Assembly (NCBI GenBank): GCA_011799875.1
Contig: CM022297.1
Span: 521,757,362 to 521,821,361, forward strand
Source: Thinopyrum elongatum
Lineage: Eukaryota; Streptophyta; Magnoliopsida; Poales; Poaceae
Direction: 5' to 3'
DNA: 64,000 bases
Part shown: in pieces, positions 31,626-42,411 of the stretch
Numbering within the stretch: the first letter of the stretch is position 1
How the letters are laid out: every line of letters begins with the position of its first letter
The notes under the pieces: model-generated
What the model saw: the letters and a program-made list of their open reading frames with translations, nothing else
What the model was told of the DNA's origin: nothing
The model's database searches: none
Made by a program: the position numbers and the translations under genes

Positions 31626-32757
31626 TGTGACATCCCCAGATTGTAGTCATGTCATTAACCAAGATAATGTGCCATGTCATCATGATCATTATAATTAAAT
31701 TGCATTTAATAATCAATCCAACACTCAAATTCAAATTTAAAATAAAGTCAAAATTAATATTCCTTTAAACAGCTAAAAAAAATGTTTATGATATGTCATA
31801 AAATCCCCAAGTATTAGTAAAAATAATATAAACTCCATTTGGATGCCCAAATTTTCCCTGGCAACTATTTTAGTGGACCAGCAGCACTTAAATGGCTCAT
31901 TTAAATTCAAACACAATTCAAATCAATTCAAACTGGCCTCAAACATTTTGTGCTAGCTCAAAATAGTCCCTAGTAATTGTGTGACAAATTTCATGTGCAA
32001 CAAAATTCGTTTGATACCTTAAAAAATATGCAAAACAGAGGCAAATAACAGTAACAGAAAATATGAAAGAAAAGAACCTAAACCCACTGTGCACTTGAAG
32101 CCTATCCCTGCAGTAAACAGCCCAGCCCACCACCAGGGCCTTTCTTCAACCTCTGTACAGAGGGAAGGCAGGGCCATGGCGTGGCTCATGCACGCACGTC
32201 CGTGCCGCGGATGTCATCGTGTCGATCATTCGGAGCACCCTGGAAATGTATAAGACCCTCCCCGATGCCATAGACATTCCCTAGCCCCGTTTTCCCCTCT
32301 TCCTCGCTCGTGTTCATCGATCCAAACAGACCCGAGCTCGTGCGCGCCATGGCCGTCGACGTAGCCGTGACCATTGGCCTCCCTGTCGCCTGAGATCATG
32401 TCAAGGAGCTTCCTCGCCGTCGACTCCTTCGCCTACATCCTTTGAATCGAGCCGGGATGGCCCGTACGCTCGCCATCGAGCCCATCTTCATCGCGTACAT
32501 CGCCGGCGTCCGCCGTCGTTGACGTGGCTCCGGTCCACCTCCGGCCTCCCCGGCCGCGCCATCGAGCTCGCGGTGAGCTCCTCTGCGATTCCCCCTTTTC
32601 CCCACCTCGATCCACTGTTGTAGCCGTCGTCCCCAAGCTCGTCCATGGCCACATCGTGCTGCGCGCGCGCCTGCTCAGCTCCTGCTTGCTGCTGCTGCTC
32701 GTTGATGCTCTGCTGCTGCTGCTTGCTGCCGCTGCCGCGCTGAGCAGCTGCCACTGA
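31626..32757 (+). mobile_element. 3' LTR of LARD-like element, first part
   Basis: Direct repeat of 25197-26350. It is interrupted at 32757/32758 by the CACTA element and continues at 48240. A better preserved TATA-like box (TGTATAAGA, 32248-32256) is found here where the 5' LTR reads TGTATTAGA. Confidence 0.9.
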
Positions 32758-33240
32758 CTACAAGAGGACAGACCTTTGGTAACACCGTCTTGTGTTACTA
32801 CATGCCCAAAAGTATGTTACTAGGCCATATAGTAACACAATTTGAAATGTGTTCCATTAGATCGTGTTACTAAGTGGTGTCAACTGTCACACATAATAAT
32901 TGTTACCATATGTAAAAAAATGTGTTACATTTGCATTATAGTAACATGTGTGTTATGTGTTACCGAACACGCCGGTAACACACTTTTGTAATTATAGTAA
33001 CACCGATAGTAACATATTTTCATAGACGTAGAACATCGGTGGTAACATGTTTTTGTAACTATAGTAATATAACTGGTAACACATTTTATTAGCATCGGAA
33101 CACAACTAGTAACATAATATCCACGTATCGTAACACTATAATTATAGTTGTCAACTACTCAAATAACAAATTTTGTAGCTATAGTAACACCATTAGTAAC
33201 ACTGATATATCAATATGGTAACATAATTAATGTATTTTTT
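32758..33240. repeat. Left subterminal repeat array of CACTA (GTAACAC/GTGTTAC)
   Basis: More than a dozen copies of GTAACAC, GTAACA or GTGTTAC occur in both orientations in under 500 bp. In En/Spm-type elements such subterminal motifs bind the element-encoded TNPA-like protein to pair the ends. Confidence 0.85.
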
Positions 33241-33637
33241 ATATTATTAACCACAAAATTTGATCCCATTTTATGGAATATAAATTTATTTAATAAAATC
33301 TATGCAATTGCATTAGTGAATCATTTTATTATTATGCTTGGTAGCATCAAAATGATATTAAAACTGAAGCACAACACATACAGAAATTCATATGAAGATA
33401 TTTATTACGAATATACAAGAATGTATGATACATATGCATTACAATAAAGATATCATTCTGAGCATAGAAAACACAACTATGGAGAATATTACACCATAGC
33501 ATTTGCATCAATTCGACGAAAGAAAAAGATCTTGTGGATAATATTACATATTTAAATCTATCAATGTAAACTACAACTATTGGTAGCTAAAATCTTCAAA
33601 TTTTATTTGCTTCTTGATCCAAGAATTCAGCTGCAAC

Positions 33638-36600
33638 TCAACTATCCTTCCTTCGAATCTGTAAAACAAAATTGCACCTTAGATATGTGTGATTAAATGT
33701 ACACAAATATGATTTCAAAGTGTGGAAGGGAAGATTTTAACTTACAAAAGCTGAAGGCCAGGCAATTAAGTATCCTGAAGTGAAAGCCTCACCAATTGTC
33801 TTGCAATCAGAAACTTCCCTTACCAACTCCTCATTATCAAGAATAGGTTCGTCTATGCGCACAAGGGCAAATTCAGCACCTAACTCAATACCACCAGCCT
33901 TAGTTCTTGGATCAGTACTCCGAATAGTACCATACGCAACATTCCGCTTGTTGGGATATGTTGAAGTCTTTAAAACTACTTTGGAAGCAGACTATATTAT
34001 GATCAATATTAGCATTGTACGACATGATAATATAATTTGCATGAACAATATGAGATCTTTTTAATGTCAGCCCAGTAAGGTGCCCTAAAAAACTAAATAA
34101 ACTGGACCCGACAACAAAGTCTAATGCCCAAGGTCACCTCGCTTGTTCATGCTTGGTTAAATTTATCCTTCACTTGCATACAGCATATTGAGCAAAATTT
34201 GTAATAAAATCCATTTTTCAAGCAGGCATGATAATGTGGTTGGGGTTGGGAATTTGGGTGCAGTAAACCATGCTCCTTGGTGAATCTTTACCTTGATGGA
34301 AGAAGTGCGCCTTCTTTTTAAGCGAGCTGGGTGTGGGTGTTCAGTTCTAGTCCCTTGCTGGTTCGGTCTTGAAACAGATTCACCCGTAAGATCCCTCGTT
34401 TCCCTCACCTACCAAGATACAATAATATTAGATGGAATGATATTCATACCTTGAAGCTACAGAAAGTTACAACTTCAAAACTCAAAAGGCACAAAAATTA
34501 CCTCTAGCACAGAATCAATATCAAGGTCTTGTGGTGATGATGAATTTTGTTGAGTTTGTAATTGGTTGACATCATGGTCGCCAACCTAGTTCCATGACAC
34601 AACAATGGTAAGCAAGCAATTATTTTATATTCTATCTTTGTGACATGAGTAAGAGTAACTATAGGCATAACCTTTTCATGCGAACGTGATAAATTATTAT
34701 CCTCAGGAATGTCATGTTGCATAGACGAGCGTGCCTCAACAGGTCCATTGCACTGGATTCTCTGCAAACTGAAATATTAATACGAAGGTTTCAAGTGACA
34801 AGCAACGATGTAGGCATTTATAAACATTACCTTTGTTTTACCATGCAATACTGGTAACCGAGAAATACCATTATCATTTGATTGGAGGTTTTCCTACAGA
34901 ACTAACAAATCTGAGTAAAATATTGATAGAAATGCATGCAGAGGGTGGGATAAAGAAATCCTTTACCTCTTCTATGCCATTATTAACATAGCCTTCTTTG
35001 TTATTCATATCTTTAATAATCTGGTCTTGCTTTTTTATATGTTCCTTCATCATTGCTATTTCCTCCCAAACGTCATGTTCAACTTCATATGGTGATCCAT
35101 CAGTTGTAGTCATATTGATGTTCTTTAGATACCGTGGCGTCCGACCGTAGACCTGTTTAGGAGTTGGAAGCAAACCCATTCCATGCACTTGTCCAATCTT
35201 TTCTTTCCCTAAGACTTCCTGCAGGGCATCACCTTCCCATGCGACTCTTCCATTCAAATTTTGTGCCAACTCTGGTCGTTCAGTTATTAGATTCTCCAAT
35301 CGATCCTATAAGAAAAGAATCATGCATACACTAGTTAGATTGAACCATAACTTGACCCCGGGAACAATTAGACAATTTCTATATTAATTTCCTACCAGAC
35401 GCTTATTTCTATCTTTATTTTTAGCATTATCATCGTCCTTCTTCTTGTGAGTTGCTAAATAAACCTTTGATCTGTGTGGTCGTTTCTTTTCAGGATCAGC
35501 TTGCCTCTACAAAACAGAAACAGCACCCATATGAAAAAAGAGACACAGAAAAGCACTTCAGGAATCAAGATTACTCACCATGTCTTCACCCCAACAAGCA
35601 TAACTCTTTGTGCCAGCATTATGTGAATCCTTCACGAGGGAACGACTAATTATGTTCTTCTCAGCAAGGGCCTGTTATGATGCAATCATATCATAAATGC
35701 AAATTTTAAGATAAGCCCGAGAACTCACATTTAAATGTGAAAACAAGAAAGTACAGTATCTCATTCATTACCCTTCCTTTTTTTGACTTCCAATATTTAA
35801 CAAGCCCACGCCATTGATCATTGTCCACATCTTCTGGACAGAGCTTATACAAAGCCTTTCGCTTGATGTTTGGATTTTTTTCAATGGCGGGTTTGAAGAA
35901 AGCATCTTTCAAACTAGACTTAAATTTCCTCCAGTCTCTTCCAATTGATTTAAGTATCCATTTTTCACATGATCGAGGATACACGAACTTTGTCTGAAAG
36001 TACAAAATAAAGAACGAATGTAAATAGACATGCAGACCACATTACATCTCATGTAGACAAATTAGATATAATAGAAGGGCAGCAAATAACATATTTTGTT
36101 TTCTTGTTAATTGAGAAGTACCTGTACGCACTGTAATATTGTTTCCTCACCACTGTTCTTTTTTACATGACGCCAATCATTTATGTTTAGTGGGCAAAAT
36201 CCTCCATTTCTAGCAATCGTGCCCAGAAACTTCCCCAAGATTGCACCTTCATCTCCTATAGGCTGGCTATCTTCATTGCATTTTACAACTATTCTTTGCC
36301 CCTTTGGCATGTTCCAGACAATTGGCAAGCTTGTTCTCTTGCGCTTGCGTACTTCCTTGTGTACTACAAGATTAATTAAGAAAAGTACTAATTAAATGAA
36401 GCCCGCCGATTATTCTTTCGATATTAAGCATGTACAAGTTAATTAATAGAAGCACAAAATGTAATAGGTCGTTACCTTGATTCTGAACTTGACCCTCTTC
36501 ATCGACCAATGCTTGTGATTCATGACCTGGTGGGAATTGCTCACCATTGTTGCAGTCTCCATCTTCCTGATCACATTGGTCCGTAATCTGAATCACATTC

Positions 36601-37125
36601 AACCTTTTTGACCTACGTAATGGTCCTGCAGAACAGCCATACATCTTTTATTCCAATAATTACAACAGTAGATACAGATATGTAATAAGCATGGTTCAAG
36701 AGGGATACTTTGCGGCCCTTGCACAGTAAGTTGCCCTGCCCTTCAGCAGAGACACCACCGTCCTATAAGAGAACAGTCTCATTTGGATGGTTAGACGGAG
36801 CAATATCAATTTGCTTGCTAGGCGGAGCAATATGATCGTCAACCTTCTCCTTAGACACATACAGATGGACAGCTTTCACAATCTCAGGGTCGGACAACAT
36901 TTTCATCACAAGACCTTGATCATAAATGTGAACTAAGTAGGAGCTGCCTAGACGAGTTTTTTTCGCATAGTACAGAAAGTCAATTGCCTGAAAGCCAACT
37001 TCCTCGATCATCAAGATTAAGTCATAATACGAGACATCACGTCTCATCATGGATCTTTGTAAAATTTTGGCTTCCTGATTTGTATCTTCATAGTGCAGGT
37101 ATATGGTCAACATGTCCGTCGCCAT
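33638..37125 (-). CDS. Transposase_24 / TNPA-like CACTA protein, multi-exon
   Basis: About 14 exons with GT-AG borders can be followed on the minus strand. From Met 37125 (after an AG acceptor) come LTIYLHYEDTNQEAKILQRS and YYDLILMIEEVGFQAIDFLY; then PLRRSKRLN; then LPIVWNMPKGQRIVV and GKFLGTIARNGGFCPLNIND (36363-36122); then the core WRKFKSSLKDAFFKPAIEKN and DVDNDQWRGLVKYWKSKKGR (about 35999-35772); then IISRSLVKDSHNAGTKSYAC; RSKVYLATHKKKD; GLLPTPKQVYGRTPRYLKNI (35306-34966, acid/Gln-rich coiled part after it); a basic exon (ARLKRRRTSSIK, 34408-34294); and a last domain PNKRNVAYGTIRSTDPRTKA, GEAFTSGYLIAWPSAF. The stop would be TGA 33638-33640. No frameshift was noticed inside the exons I read. 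Such proteins are thought to bind subterminal repeats. The first exon's donor and any upstream 5' exon (38160-38590) are unresolved. Confidence 0.8.
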
Positions 37126-38600
37126 CCTAAGATATATATAAAAATGCCAATTAAACCATTACAAGTAAAGACAAATTAACTAATGACATAACAGGGACAA
37201 TTTAATTTGCCAATAGACATGTGAATGGAGAGGGCAGAGAAGTACACAGTAGCACGTCAATGCACTATCAACTTATCATAACTCAAAACAGAGAGATGAG
37301 GTACAAGACCATGGGTCCAGCCACACCCACACTCAGATATAACATCGTCGACAATGGATTCAGGATAGGTTTAAGTTGAAAAGTGTACGGGACCTGATGA
37401 TGACTGCTTCCCTAAACAGAAGGGAAAACGAAAATACACAGGATCATCAGGTGATGGTGCAAATCTTAAGCATTTTCTCTGTTCCTAATTTCAGCCATTT
37501 GATTCTAATGGTTCAATTTACGCAGGCGAAACTGTTGCAGTAGATCGGCTGCGTCGAATCGAAGAGCAGAGTAGGGTTTGATCATGATAGTCTTAGGGCA
37601 TCAAAGAAAATGACAAAGGAACCGAATGAGCCAGCCAAGCATCATCGATCTGAGTTTGAGATTAACAAAACCAGTCCTTCAATCAAGGGAACACTAAAAA
37701 GCTTGCATCGGTACAAGGAGAAATAATTGGTACAGGAAAAAAATGACAATTCTCCAAAAGAATGTTGCAGCTTGAAGTTGAAGCAATTGGTTTGAAAAAT
37801 AACTTACCACAGTAGTTGTTCGTGTCTTTCGTTTCATCTTTGACTACTATATATAAAAAGACACATAATTACTAGACTACTTTACTGTTTTATAAATGAA
37901 ACAATAATTAACCAGTTTAAGGTCTGTCATATTTCTCAAGAAGTCTGATCAAATTTAAACAATAATCAATGGATCGATCTAGCAGAAGTGTAGAACACGC
38001 ACATATATCAATGGATCGACCTGATTGGTGGATTAGGCATTGGCAGATCGCAAAACTATAGTCAGACACAACCTTACATGGTTTATGGGCTTTTCAACAT
38101 CTGTGATTGCTTAATTATTTGTCTATGTATGGGCTAATTATGCAATTAGCCGCGGCCATTAGGCATCTACAGTACACACTGTGCTACGAATTGTTGAGGG
38201 GGCGAGCGATTGACAGGGGAACCCCTGCTCGCCCCTCCGCATGCACCTCAGAGAATTCGTGGCATTCAGATCAGGGAAGGGGTGGGCGTTCAGATCTATA
38301 CCAGCCACGAGATCGTACTCCTTCAAGATGTAGGTGCCGGAGCTGAAGACCGACGAAGCCGTCGCCGCAACGATCCAAACGGCGCTGAGCCAGATCGAGG
38401 AAGCGGCGCCGAGGCAGGTCAAGGAAGCGGCAGATCGTACGGGGGTTGAGATGAGGGTGGGAGGGGGGTGGTTGCAGGTGGCGGCCGCACTGGGCACTCA
38501 AGGGGCGGCGTGCTGGGCGTTGGAGTGCGGCGAGGTAGCCGCTGAACGGTGGGCGGCTGGGCTGGATGTGGATGGGTTTGAGACCCAATTTATGTAGCGT
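37126..38600 (-). promoter_or_regulatory. Presumed 5' UTR/intron and promoter region of the Transposase_24 gene
   Basis: No domain is visible. A minus-strand segment near 37850-37815 starting ATGAAACGAAAGACACG is followed by a GTAAGT donor but does not join in phase with the 37125 exon, so it may be 5' UTR. The GC-rich segment 38160-38590 has overlapping frames without recognised motif and may be a first non-coding exon. Confidence 0.4.
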
Positions 38601-38929
38601 TTTCTAGTTAATCGGAGGGAAAATTAAGCGCGAAACTAATTGGAGGAAAAAGTAAGCGTCATGGTCGAGAATCTGAAGGGAAATTTGGATATATTTTTTT
38701 ATGAAGGAGAACTGGTGGGAAATTGTTTTGAAAGAACCGGGACATTGTTACATATATTAATTTGTTTGGCATATAAATTTTCCAAAAAGTGTTTTTGGCA
38801 TGGAAAAATAGAGTATATTGTATTTATTATTTTATTGATTGAAAGGGAAATTAGATATATCTAAATAGTAATGGCTTTATAAATTTGATTTACATAACAT
38901 GTGCTAAATAACCTATAACATGGTTTCTC

Positions 38930-40060
38930 GCTCTAACAGCGGCGATCGGTCGGCAGATCCCGCTCCTGATCGGTCCTCCCGACCAAGATCGTATCATTCC
39001 CACACGCCTTCCTATGGAGGCTATGACCGGCGTGGGACAAAACTACGACTAACATCAATGGTAGATGTTGTGACCCGCCCCGGAATATGTTGTGACCAAC
39101 GAGGCCGGTGACTTTTGATCGGTGCTGAGAGCACATGTGGTGGTGCTACAAAGTGGCGACGATGATATGCGTCAGCTGCGACCGACCGTCGACGCTGTTG
39201 TAACGACATATCCATGGTGATAGAGCATAAGGGGAGGGTATCCCAGATACACCACGGTTCAAAAAACTGACCGTACTTGCAGTCGTACCAGAAAAAGGAA
39301 ACTTGCAAACTCGATGGTTGGTTAAAGAAAAACATTGTAACTCGATCGACCGATATGACTCCTGATCGGTCGCCTCAACCAAGATCACGTCATCCCCACA
39401 GGACTGCCCATGGAAGCTATGACCGGTGTGGAGAAAGCTAAGACCGACAATGCTAGAAGTTGCAATCAGCCCGGGAGCATGTTGTGACCTGCGAGGCCGA
39501 TGACTTTTGACCGGTGCTGAGAGCACATGGGGTGGTGCTACGAAGTTGGCGACGACGATATGCGTCAGCTATTACCGCCCGCCGGCGGTGTTGTAACGAC
39601 ATATCCGAGAGGCTGACACATCAATCTAGCCTCCTCCTTCCTTCCACCTTCATGGCGATAGAGAATAAGGGGAGGGAAACCATCGAGTTGTAATACAGAA
39701 GAAAACTAGTTTCAAAAAAAAAAGAGAGAAGGAGACCTGCGACCTTGATGGTTCTTTAAAGAAAATTATTGTAATTCGACCGACCGATCTTGCTCCTGAT
39801 TGGTCGCCTCGACCTAGATCGCGTCATCCCACACGACTGGTCATGGAATCTATGCCGTGTGGGAGAAAGCTATGACTGACAATGCTAAAAGTTACGACTG
39901 GACTGGGAGCATGTTGTGACCAGCGAGGCCAATGACTTTTGATCGGTGCTGGGAGCGCATGCGGTGGTGCTACAAAGTGGCAACGACAATATGCGTCAGC
40001 TACAACCGACCGCAAACGGTGTTGTTAGGACATATCCGAGAGGATGTCAAATCAATCTAC
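38930..40060. repeat. Triplicated array, degenerate units of about 0.4 kb
   Basis: Three units share GATCGACCGAT-like starts, CTCCTGATCGGTC (at 38963, 39359 and 39793), AGATCGCGTCATC, CATGGAAGCTATGACCGG, GGGAGCATGTTGTGACC, ATGACTTTTGATCGGTGCTG and GATATGCGTCAGCT in the same order. Spacing is about 396 and 434 bp. The third unit is shorter and runs into the GC-rich ORF on the minus strand. No function can be read from it; it lies between the two divergent CACTA genes. Confidence 0.85.
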
Positions 40061-40506
40061 TCTCCTCCTTCCAAGGACGTTAACCGATGGACTTGCGGCT
40101 CCTGGCCCGCAGCGTCGGCCGCCACGACTAGCTGCTGCTCGTTGCCTGCCGTGCCGGTCGCCTCGACTAGCACCAATGCGTGAGGTGAAGCAGCAGGTGG
40201 ACGCGCCGCCAGGTGCGCCGTCCACTCCTCCTTGCTGAACGACTTCAGCGACACACACGGCGCCCCACGGCGCGGCTGCCACGACATGACAGTGTGGAGT
40301 TTCCCGACCACGGTGAGGCGTGACAATGGTAGGAGGGGGCGCGGTCTCAAGAATAGAACAAACAGCCGGCGCGAGCTTGGGATGGATGGGAGGGGGCACT
40401 CCATGGTGTCATGCGGTGGCCGAAGGAGGCGCGCCGGTGAAGGAGCATCGAGGTCGGGGGCGGCGAAGGATCTATTCGTGTCGGGGATACAGGAAGGACC
40501 CTGCAA
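40057..40506 (-). other. GC-rich open frame of unknown nature inside CACTA
   Basis: A 149-codon minus-strand frame includes LTVVGKLHTVMSWQPRRGAP and CVSLKSFSKEEWTAHLAARP. It has no recognised domain. It may be a captured host exon or chance opening in GC-rich DNA; overlapping frames in other phases are also open. Confidence 0.25.
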
Positions 40507-40862
40507 ACCAGCGGTTTTTATAGCGGATAGCCCGATTATTATATCGGACGACCTGATTTACGGAATCTGCTATAGATGCTCCTACATTGGACAATAGTTT
40601 TTTGAAGGACGCGGACCCGCGGTTGGACTAGGAAAAACCAGAATCGATGACCTTGGCAGTTGGCTTTGCTCCATTGACCGTCCCCGCAATCAAACAAAAA
40701 AAAAAAACGGTTGAACCAAGTGTTTTTATAAAAACCGTTGAACCGATGTCTCCAGAAAAGCCCATCGTTCTTCCTAAAAAAAGCCCATCGTTTTATGTGG
40801 CCGCAAAACGATTTTTTTTCATGTGAATACGGTAGGTTTCCTCAAAAGAAAAAAGTGAATCG

Positions 40863-41173
40863 GTAGAAATCTATCCACTACCGCCGCCGCCGCTTCCGCC
40901 CCTTCCGCCGCCGCCCTTGCCCTGTGCGGCGACGCCGCCCCGCGCCACAAGGAGCCCAGGACCAACACGCCGGCGCCTCCCCGTACGACCGCGCCAGCGC
41001 TGCTGCGTGCTGGTCCAGCGACCCCCGCCGTCCAGGGGACGCCATCGCCGCCGCCTGGTCTCGAGAATCCAGCTACTCCAGCCGTCCCTCCGGTTGCCTC
41101 CCTCCTCTCAGAACTCCAGGCAGGACGACCAGCCGACCAGGACGACGCCTCCCTCCGCTCTGACCAGGACGCT
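40863..41173 (+). other. Pro/Ala-rich exon-like segment upstream of TNP2
   Basis: One frame is open with strong Ala/Pro bias (TTAPALLRAGPATPAVQGTP then LLSELQAGRPADQDDASLRS) and meets a possible donor (GCTG|GTAATATG) at about 41173. It could be a 5' exon of the TNP2 gene, whose next coding part begins after an acceptor at 42405. Composition alone could also produce the open frame. Confidence 0.3.
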
Positions 41174-42411
41174 GGTAATATGAACTCTCTCTTCTCCTCT
41201 TTGTTTACCAACTGTACTATTATATAGAAGCATCTTTATGTCATATGTCAACTTGTGAAGTTTGTGAACTACTAGAATTAGAAAGATTAGGGAAAGGAAC
41301 TAGAGATTATTAGTGTATATGAAAATGATGCTGTTGTTCACATTGTCTTGATTGTCCCATTGCAGCTGCTGTTTGCTAGTTGCGTATATCTGGATCTTGT
41401 GCTTGCTAATTGCTAGTATATTTGTAGTTGCTGGTTACTTTGTATTTTATTACAATTTGTTTTTATCTATTGATTGGAGTGTCTGTTAGATGCAATTTTG
41501 AATAACAGTATGACCAATTAAATAAGTTTTTCCCCTGTTCACTATCAAAGAAGTGGTCGAGCACCATTTGAGCAACATAAATATTTATTGGTAAAAAAAG
41601 ATACCTCAGTTTGATAGTCGTTGCAGATTTTGCAATTGGTAAAAGTTTAAGTCTTAACAAATCCCCTACACAGTCGAAAAGTTCATCTTATGGAGAATCT
41701 GCAGTGTATGTTTTTCAGGAGAGTGAAGACATATTTGTAATGATGAGATCTACTTGCATAATTCGAAATTTCTTAGTTCATGCATCACCATCCAAATGGG
41801 AAAGGCACAGATCTTCTAATCCAGCACAACAGATCTGAAATACATCAACCTAGAAAACCTGTTTGTGAGCAGAAATAATAGTATAAAAACAAATTATAAA
41901 TCTAGATAGAATTGGGGACAGAGGGGGTGTAGGACTAGGAAGGAAAAAGGATCGGATTGAATTAGAGGCCTAAGAATCACCCATGGCTGCCGGACGATGG
42001 TTTGCAGAAGTGAGGTGAGTGGAGAAGGAGCAGCTGCACCGTGGGGATTATATGGCGTGCGTGAATTAAAGAAAAGCAAGAAAAGGCATTCGTAACTGAC
42101 CTGCAATTATCATCAGGCGGCTCGTCAATTGCTATTGATGGGCTCTGATTAGTTTGTCAATGAATCGACAGAGTTGAATCGACCGGCTGTTCGGCACCCA
42201 GGCAGGAAAAGTGTTCACTTATAATGTATCTAAATAGGACCCTTGTAGAAGTAAACTACTACTGTTAGACCATCCGACCCATCTATCTTCTGTTGTTGCA
42301 ATAAAGACCAAACCAAGTCTGTTTAAGGAATTATAGGAAGACATGTTTATGTTAGTTTTGTCCCTTGTCACTCAGCGCAGTAACTACATTTCCTTTTGTT
42401 ACAGTGTATCA
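41174..42411. other. Presumed intron / no gene recognised
   Basis: AT-rich sequence without domain. The pyrimidine-rich acceptor TTTTGTTACAG at about 42394-42404 precedes the TNP2 start, so this may be an intron of that gene. Confidence 0.4.

Noticed and set aside
32396..32757. ORFs of 70-90 codons on both strands in the LTR GC-rich part
   Set aside because: Present in both LTR copies with shifting frames; CTG-repeat composition explains them.
38107..38597. Candidate gene upstream of Transposase_24
   Set aside because: Overlapping GC-rich frames on both strands without motif; treated as probable untranslated or promoter region.
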